This document shows positions 12,380-16,528 of a stretch of 16,528 bases of DNA, one piece after another. The first letter of the stretch is position 1. Each line of letters starts with the position of its first letter. The notes below the pieces were generated by a model, which had not been told where the DNA came from, did no database searches, and saw only the letters and a program-made list of their open reading frames with translations. A program made the position numbers and the translations under genes. The stretch covers positions 1 through 16,528 of the forward strand of contig JANXQR010000871.1 in the NCBI GenBank assembly GCA_025353435.1, read 5' to 3'. Source of the stretch: Acidobacteriota bacterium (GTDB lineage: Bacteria; Acidobacteriota; Terriglobia; Terriglobales; Acidobacteriaceae).

Positions 12380-13591
12380 TTACGCGATTTCCGTAAATGT
12401 CCGGTCGACGCGGCGGGCGGGGCGATCGGGCATAGTCAACCCGGCGGTCGATCCCGACATCACCTCAGTAAATGCCTTCTGGAAGGCCATCATTTCCGTT
12501 GGTGTACCGACGGTGATGCGCACCTGAGTGGGCCAGGCGGGCCAGATGCGGCCGATGAAGATTTCCTTGGCCGCCATGCCTGCCATCACTTCTTTGCCGG
12601 GCCGACGGGTGTCGAGCATAAAGCAGTTGCTCTCCGACGGCGTGACGGCATAGCCCTGACTCCTGAGCCAGGTGAGATTGTCCTTGCGCACGTCGCCGAT
12701 GATCTTCTTGCGGGTTGTCACCAGGTCGGCGTCGAGAAGGCTGGCCTTGGCTGCGGCAAGCGCGGTGATAGGCAGGGAATTGTCGCCGAAGTAATCAAGC
12801 TTCTTCAGCAGTTCAGGTTTACCGATGGCGAAGCCCATGCGGACACCGGCCATGCCGTAGAGCTTGGAGAAGGTGCGCAGCACGACAACGTCTTTGCCTT
12901 CCTTGACGAAATCGAGCGAGCGCGGCTCATCGCAGAGATGGATGTAGGCTTCGTCAATCAGGACAACGGAACCCTTGGGCGCATGGCCGACTGCGTACTC
13001 AATCTCTTCGCGAGGTGTGCAGGTGCCGGTGGGGTTGTTGGGGTTACAGATGTAGATCACGCCGGGACTGGTGGCAGCGGCGAGCATGGCCTTGATGTCA
13101 TGCTTGGCGGTGCCCTTGGCATCGGCAAGGGGAACCTTGATAACGGGCGCGCCACCGGCCTTGGCAGCCCACATGGGCGCCTCGTAGCCGGGGTCGGCGA
13201 CAACGAGCGGGTGGTCGGCGCTGGTGTTCACGAGCACGGTGAAGTGGAGCGGGTCGCTGGATCCGGCGAAGGCACGCACGTTTTCGGGCGCGAGGCCTTC
13301 CTGCTTGGCAAAGATTGCCTCAACCTCTTCCTGGAGGTTCATCAGGTAGCGGCCGCCCCGGGGAACAATATCGATCATGGCCTGGCGGGCGGCGTCGGAG
13401 GGTCCAAGCGGGTTCTCATTTGCGTCAATGTGGATGCCCTTGTTGGGGTCGGCAAAGTGCGGCCGGGCCGCCATGGCGAGATGCGCTTCGGTGACGATGG
13501 GCAGGGAGGCCAGCGCGGATGCGCCTGCCGCGTAGCGGAAGAAGGAGCGGCGGGAAAGGCCGTTACAAGCGGGTTCCAAAGGGATCTGCAT
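12380..13591 (-). CDS. Tat-exported class I/II aminotransferase (histidinol-phosphate aminotransferase-like)
   Basis: A 403-residue protein. The N-terminus carries a twin-arginine signal, SRRSFFRYAAGASALASLP (13-31), ending near AMAA (39-42), so the enzyme is predicted to be folded with its PLP in the cytoplasm and then exported. The rest is a fold type I aminotransferase resembling HisC: IDANENPLGPS (55-65), NPNNPTGT (183-190), LIDEAY (211-216) with PLP-contacting Asp213 and Tyr216, FSKLYGMAGVRMG (241-253) with Schiff-base Lys243 and Arg251, and a substrate-carboxylate Arg near RITVGT. Catalytic residues are intact. An exported enzyme is unlikely to serve histidine synthesis. It may act on periplasmic amino acids or amino sugars, which is unknown. 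An AAGGAG lies 9 nt before the ATG. It has its own terminator and no adjacent partner. Confidence 0.88.
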   Translation of the reverse strand: MQIPLEPACNGLSRRSFFRYAAGASALASLPIVTEAHLAMAARPHFADPNKGIHIDANENPLGPSDAARQAMIDIVPRGGRYLMNLQEEVEAIFAKQEGLAPENVRAFAGSSDPLHFTVLVNTSADHPLVVADPGYEAPMWAAKAGGAPVIKVPLADAKGTAKHDIKAMLAAATSPGVIYICNPNNPTGTCTPREEIEYAVGHAPKGSVVLIDEAYIHLCDEPRSLDFVKEGKDVVVLRTFSKLYGMAGVRMGFAIGKPELLKKLDYFGDNSLPITALAAAKASLLDADLVTTRKKIIGDVRKDNLTWLRSQGYAVTPSESNCFMLDTRRPGKEVMAGMAAKEIFIGRIWPAWPTQVRITVGTPTEMMAFQKAFTEVMSGSTAGLTMPDRPARRVDRTFTEIA

Positions 13592-13929
13592 ACGAGAGAG
13601 CTCTCCTTTTTTGACGTGCGGGGACGGCGAAATAAGGGCTGTGCGCTGATGAAACCCTGCGGCATGGGATTCCGTGTGGAGGGGAAAACGGGAGTCCCAT
13701 GTCTCAAGTTAGTCCGGGATTGCCGGGAAAACAAGTAGGAAACGCATAAGGAAATGGCGTTAAAGATTCTGATTTCGCGGCGGAATCGCTTCTCTGGTAC
13801 CATTTTTCGCAAGCGTGAGGGACGCATCCGGTCCGCGGAAAGGGCTTGAAGCCCAACCTTTGAGATCAAGTCAGGCCGCACCTTCTTTCGGCCCGCAGCA
13901 GCGGACAACGGGCAAGCGAAAGGAGGCTT
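13592..13929. other. 338-base divergent intergenic region
   Basis: This region must hold the promoters of the Tat-exported aminotransferase (-) and the ankyrin gene (+). No clear -35/-10 pair stands out on either strand. It contains an inverted repeat at 13663-13701 (listed separately), TGGTACCA near 13796, and a small GGGCT/AAGCC-type hairpin at 13842-13854. No gene or RNA family is recognised. Confidence 0.4.
13663..13701. promoter_or_regulatory. Hairpin-forming inverted repeat upstream of the Tat-exported aminotransferase
   Basis: CATGGGA (13663-13669) and TCCCATG (13695-13701) pair perfectly. After a small internal bulge CCGT (13672-13675) pairs with ACGG (13688-13691), leaving a 12-nt loop. 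It lies about 72 bases before the start codon at 13591, in the place of a leader or operator. No T-tract follows on either strand. Confidence 0.3.
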
Positions 13930-15138
13930 ATGCCGAATAATGCCCTGCAAGACCCCCAGCCGCTCCCAGAACGCCCCAATCTCCGCCACCTGAAGGACCA
14001 GGCTCGTGACCTACTGAAGGCCGGTCAAGCCGAATCGCTCGCCAAGGCGCAGTTTCAAATCGCACGCATGTATGGCTTTGCTAGCTGGCCACGGCTCAAG
14101 GAGCATGTTGAGTCGCAGGAAGAAATCGGCAAGCTCAAGCACGTCATCGACACTAATGACTTGGCGAGTATGCGCGCGCTCATGACGCGCAATCCTGCTT
14201 TGCATCGCGCGCCGCTGGGCTACGGCAAGAACGGTCCACTGACGTGGGTGGCCGAGTGCCGCGTGCCCTGGGAGGCACCCGGCGCGACCCGCCTTGCCAT
14301 GGCCCAATGGATGATTGATAACGGTTCCGACGTGCACCAGGGAGGCGATGGCCCGCTGATGCGCGCTGCCCTGGTGAATCACCGGATTCCCATGATGGAA
14401 CTGCTGGTGCGCAACGGAGCCGATGTCAATGCAGAGTGGAGCGGGCGATATCCCATCCTCTTCGCACCATGCGAAACAGTGGAACCGCTGGCGCTGAAGT
14501 GGCTGCTCGACCATGGGGCCGATCCGCACCTGCCGGAGCGCCGCGGACACGACTCGCCATTGGATTACGTGATTGGGACTTACTCGCGCTCTCCGCAATT
14601 GAGCCAATGCATCGACTTGCTGGTGGCGGCCGGATGTTCGACGCGGCGGAAAGTTCCCGTCTTGCTCGATCTGTTGCGCGACAGACTCGACTTGCTCGCC
14701 CGCCATCTAGACGCCGATCCCACGCTTGTGGAAAGGCGTTTTCCGGAATTCGACTTTGGCTCGAGTGGCTCTCGCAGGCTCCAACTGATTGGGGGAACCC
14801 TCCTGCATCTCGCCGCGGAGTACGGCAATGTGGATGCGGCTCGCCTCCTGCTCGATAGGGGCGCCAATGTGAATGCGCGAGCGGATTCGGACAGCGAAGG
14901 CGTGGGCGGCCAGACGCCAATCTTCCACGCTGCCAGCCAGTTTTTTGAGCTTGGTCTGCCAATGGTGCGGTTTCTCGTTGAGTGTGGCGCAGACTTGGAC
15001 GTTCAAGCCAAATTGCCCGGCCACTACGAGCGGCCTGAGGAGTTTGTTGAGTGCACGCCTCTTGTATATGCACGCCTCTTCCCTGGAAATGAGAATGCGA
15101 CAGTAGAGTATTTGCGCGCAGCGGGAGCACCAGAGTAG
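13930..15138 (+). CDS. Ankyrin-repeat protein
   Basis: A 402-residue cytoplasmic protein without a signal peptide. The ATG at 13930 is closely preceded by AAAGGAGG. The first 60 residues (LPERPNLRHLKDQARDLLKAG, AQFQIARMYGFASWPRLKEHV) are a helical module that I know from many acidobacterial ankyrin proteins. Ankyrin-like repeats follow: 141-170 (GPLMRAALVNHRIPMMELLVRNGADVN), 174-200 (WLLDHGADPH), 208-236 (PLDYVIG, IDLLVAAG), 288-317 (GGTLLHLAAEYGNVDAARLLLDRGANVN) and 328-358 (TPIFHAA, MVRFLVECGADLDV), with a last degenerate unit at 376-400 (TPLVYARLF, VEYLRAAGAPE). The repeats act as a protein-binding scaffold. The partner is unknown, and the flanking genes do not suggest one. Confidence 0.9.
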   Translation: MPNNALQDPQPLPERPNLRHLKDQARDLLKAGQAESLAKAQFQIARMYGFASWPRLKEHVESQEEIGKLKHVIDTNDLASMRALMTRNPALHRAPLGYGKNGPLTWVAECRVPWEAPGATRLAMAQWMIDNGSDVHQGGDGPLMRAALVNHRIPMMELLVRNGADVNAEWSGRYPILFAPCETVEPLALKWLLDHGADPHLPERRGHDSPLDYVIGTYSRSPQLSQCIDLLVAAGCSTRRKVPVLLDLLRDRLDLLARHLDADPTLVERRFPEFDFGSSGSRRLQLIGGTLLHLAAEYGNVDAARLLLDRGANVNARADSDSEGVGGQTPIFHAASQFFELGLPMVRFLVECGADLDVQAKLPGHYERPEEFVECTPLVYARLFPGNENATVEYLRAAGAPE

Positions 15139-15243
15139 GGAGGGTCCTGTCCGGCCTAGCGCACGTTGCCGGCAAGCCTGTACACTGCTTCGGCAAACGT
15201 CTTCAGGCGCTGCTCGCTCTCTCCGGATTCGCGAAAATCGGAC

Positions 15244-15263
15244 CGGCAGGAAAGCGCCTGCCG
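15244..15263 (+). terminator. GC-rich hairpin after the ankyrin gene
   Basis: CGGCAGG (15244-15250) and CCTGCCG (15257-15263) form a perfect 7-bp stem with an AAAGCG loop, about 105 bases after the ankyrin stop codon. No T-tract follows. A second possible stem, CGGCAA/TTGCCG, lies at 15269-15289. Confidence 0.3.
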
Positions 15264-15290
15264 CGAGCCGGCAAGATCTTATTTTGCCGC

Positions 15291-15322
15291 TTGACAAACT
15301 ATGTAGTAAACCCATTTACTTA
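15291..15322 (+). promoter_or_regulatory. Candidate promoter of the symporter gene with overlapping inverted repeats
   Basis: TTGACA (15291-15296) is a perfect -35 box. The -10 is less clear, with TTTACT at 15315-15320 after 18 nt. Directly in the spacer lie ACTA-TG-TAGT (15298-15307) and the perfect repeat AGTAAA (15305-15310) / TTTACT (15315-15320). A short symmetric TAGTA-type site over a promoter resembles operators of BlaI- or PadR-type repressors. No such regulator is encoded in the window. Confidence 0.4.
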
Positions 15323-15373
15323 GGGGCGAACGTCCTACTGTATTGCGGGCGCAGCCTCACTCTCAGGTGACTC

Positions 15374-16528
15374 ATGTTCGGACTGGTCCCAAACATCTCT
15401 GCCGCCGTTGCGCCTTCATTGAACGCGTTGGCGATCGCCCTCAGCGTGCCCTCGCTGGCGCATCTCAGCACCCTCGACATTGCCGTCATCGCCATTTATT
15501 TCGTCATGGTGATCTGGATCGGCTTCTACCTGAAGGGCCAGGCCAACACCAGCGAAGAGTTCTTCATGGCCGGCCGCGAAATGACGGCATGGATCGCCGG
15601 GCTGAGCTTCGTCTCCGCCAACCTCGGGTCGCTCGAACTCATGGGCTGGGCCGGCTCGGCGTATCAATACGGCATCCTTGCCGCTCATTGGTATTGGGTG
15701 GGCGCCATTCCCGCCATGCTGTTCCTCGGCATGGTCATGATGCCGTTCTATTACGTGTGCAAGACGCACTCGGTGCCAGGGTACCTGAAACTTCGCTACG
15801 GACAGGGCTCAAGCACTGTGGCGGCCCTCTCGTTCGCCTTCATGACGGTGCTGATGAGCGGCGTGAACATGTTCGCGATGGCCGAAGTGATGAAGATTGT
15901 TCTGGGCTGGGATCTGAACTTCTCCATCTTCATCAGTTCCCTGGCCGTTGCCGCTTATGTGGCACTCGGTGGCCTGCGCTCGGCCATCTTCAACGAGGTT
16001 CTCCAGTTTGTTCTCATTTGGGGCGGAGCACTCCTCGTCCCCATCCTCGGACTCATCGAAACCGGCGGCTGGAGCGGCTTCAAGGCGCGGTTGGCCCACA
16101 ACATTTCCACCGGAGTGACAGCTCCCGGCGATTACACCCACATGTGGCGCAGCATGGGACACTTCGCCGATAACCCCATGGGTATTCACTGGACCGGCAT
16201 CCTCTTGGGCCTGGGATTCGCGATCAGCTTCGGCTACTGGACTACGGATTTTCTTGTTGTCCAGCGCGTGCTTGCCGCCAACTCGTTGCGTTCAGCCAGA
16301 TTGGCGCCGGTGATCGGCTCGTTCTTCAAGATGGCTGTTCCCTTCATCGTCATTCTTCCCGGTCTGCTCGGCCTCGTCGTCCTGACAAACGGCGACGGCA
16401 GTCTCATGCATCTGGTCGGCGAAAACGTAGTCGCCGCGCACCCAGGTGGAGGACTGCACAGTTATAACGAAGTGCTGCCGTTGATGATGGTTCGCTACCT
16501 GGGGCCCGGGTTGCTCGGCCTGGGCATC
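15374..16528 (+). CDS. Sodium:solute symporter family transporter (SSS/SLC5), N-terminal 385 residues
   Basis: The frame starts at the ATG at 15374, preceded by AGGTGA 3 nt upstream, and runs off the end of the window. The visible part is an integral membrane protein with many hydrophobic segments (for example 35-53, 103-127, 149-175, 183-200, 209-228, 274-290 and 318-338). SSS marks include FYLKGQANTSEEFFMAGREMTAW (51-73), the position of the conserved AGR, then SVPGYLKLRYG (133-143), GGLRSAIFNEVLQ (199-211) and GYWTTDFLVVQRVLAANS (287-304). SSS proteins couple sodium entry to uptake of sugars, amino acids, nucleosides or vitamins across the inner membrane. The style is that of sugar-type (SGLT-like) members, but the substrate is not decided by this part. 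About 150 or more C-terminal residues are probably missing. Confidence 0.93.
   Translation, partial: MFGLVPNISAAVAPSLNALAIALSVPSLAHLSTLDIAVIAIYFVMVIWIGFYLKGQANTSEEFFMAGREMTAWIAGLSFVSANLGSLELMGWAGSAYQYGILAAHWYWVGAIPAMLFLGMVMMPFYYVCKTHSVPGYLKLRYGQGSSTVAALSFAFMTVLMSGVNMFAMAEVMKIVLGWDLNFSIFISSLAVAAYVALGGLRSAIFNEVLQFVLIWGGALLVPILGLIETGGWSGFKARLAHNISTGVTAPGDYTHMWRSMGHFADNPMGIHWTGILLGLGFAISFGYWTTDFLVVQRVLAANSLRSARLAPVIGSFFKMAVPFIVILPGLLGLVVLTNGDGSLMHLVGENVVAAHPGGGLHSYNEVLPLMMVRYLGPGLLGLGI

Noticed and set aside
12938..13738. A 266-residue Gly/Val-rich frame on the plus strand
   Set aside because: It is antisense to the Tat-exported aminotransferase and has the odd composition of a shadow frame.
15343..16173. 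A 276-residue Arg/His-rich frame on the plus strand
   Set aside because: It is an out-of-frame reading of the symporter gene, which starts at 15374 in another frame and has clear transporter motifs.

Overview
The window looks like a chromosomal segment of a GC-rich bacterium, most likely an acidobacterium of the Terriglobia type. That placement is inferred from gene content and not from a marker gene: a DUF3106-like protein, a secreted collagen-like/tail-collagen protein, an ankyrin protein with the 'RPNLRHLKDQARDLL...YGFASWPRLKEHV' type N-terminus, a GlcG-like secreted protein and an SSS transporter occur together. There is no rRNA, tRNA, CRISPR array, transposase or integrase that I can see. 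Both ends cut through genes.

Layout. At 2-553 (+) is the C-terminal part of a DUF3106-like protein, converging across a hairpin with a secreted GH3 beta-glucosidase (661-2922, -). A stretch of about 760 bases (2923-3681) has no recognisable gene and is locally AT-rich. A secreted collagen-like protein with 35 perfect Gly-X-Y triplets (3682-4518, +) and elongation factor P (4734-5294, +) follow. A perfect 19-bp two-way terminator separates efp from a small, degenerate AAA+ ATPase (5385-5969, -). A DinB-like protein (6169-6654, +) converges with a secreted GlcG/HbpS-like protein (6688-7503, -).

The central and most interesting block is a serine-biosynthesis operon on the minus strand. A class V aminotransferase (9481-10653) is followed 22 nt later by D-3-phosphoglycerate dehydrogenase, SerA. 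The serA frame carries an extra 77-residue N-terminal XRE-type helix-turn-helix domain, fused in frame (7629-9458), and serA also has its own internal ribosome-binding site and ATG at 9227. The promoter of the operon (TTCACA, 17 nt, TATTAT on the minus strand) lies almost exactly inside a 32-bp imperfect palindrome (10716-10747). Together these suggest a biosynthetic enzyme that carries its own DNA-binding domain and controls its own operon, possibly in response to serine or NAD(H). This is the best candidate in the window for an undescribed system. It is a hypothesis from sequence only.

After the divergent GatB/YqeY-like gene (10918-11397, +) come a proline-rich lipoprotein with a C-terminal membrane segment (11394-12230, -), whose stop codon overlaps the yqeY stop, and a Tat-exported histidinol-phosphate-aminotransferase-like protein (12380-13591, -). 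The window ends with an ankyrin-repeat protein (13930-15138, +) and the first 385 residues of a sodium:solute symporter (15374-16528, +) behind a promoter-like site with a consensus -35 box and overlapping inverted repeats.
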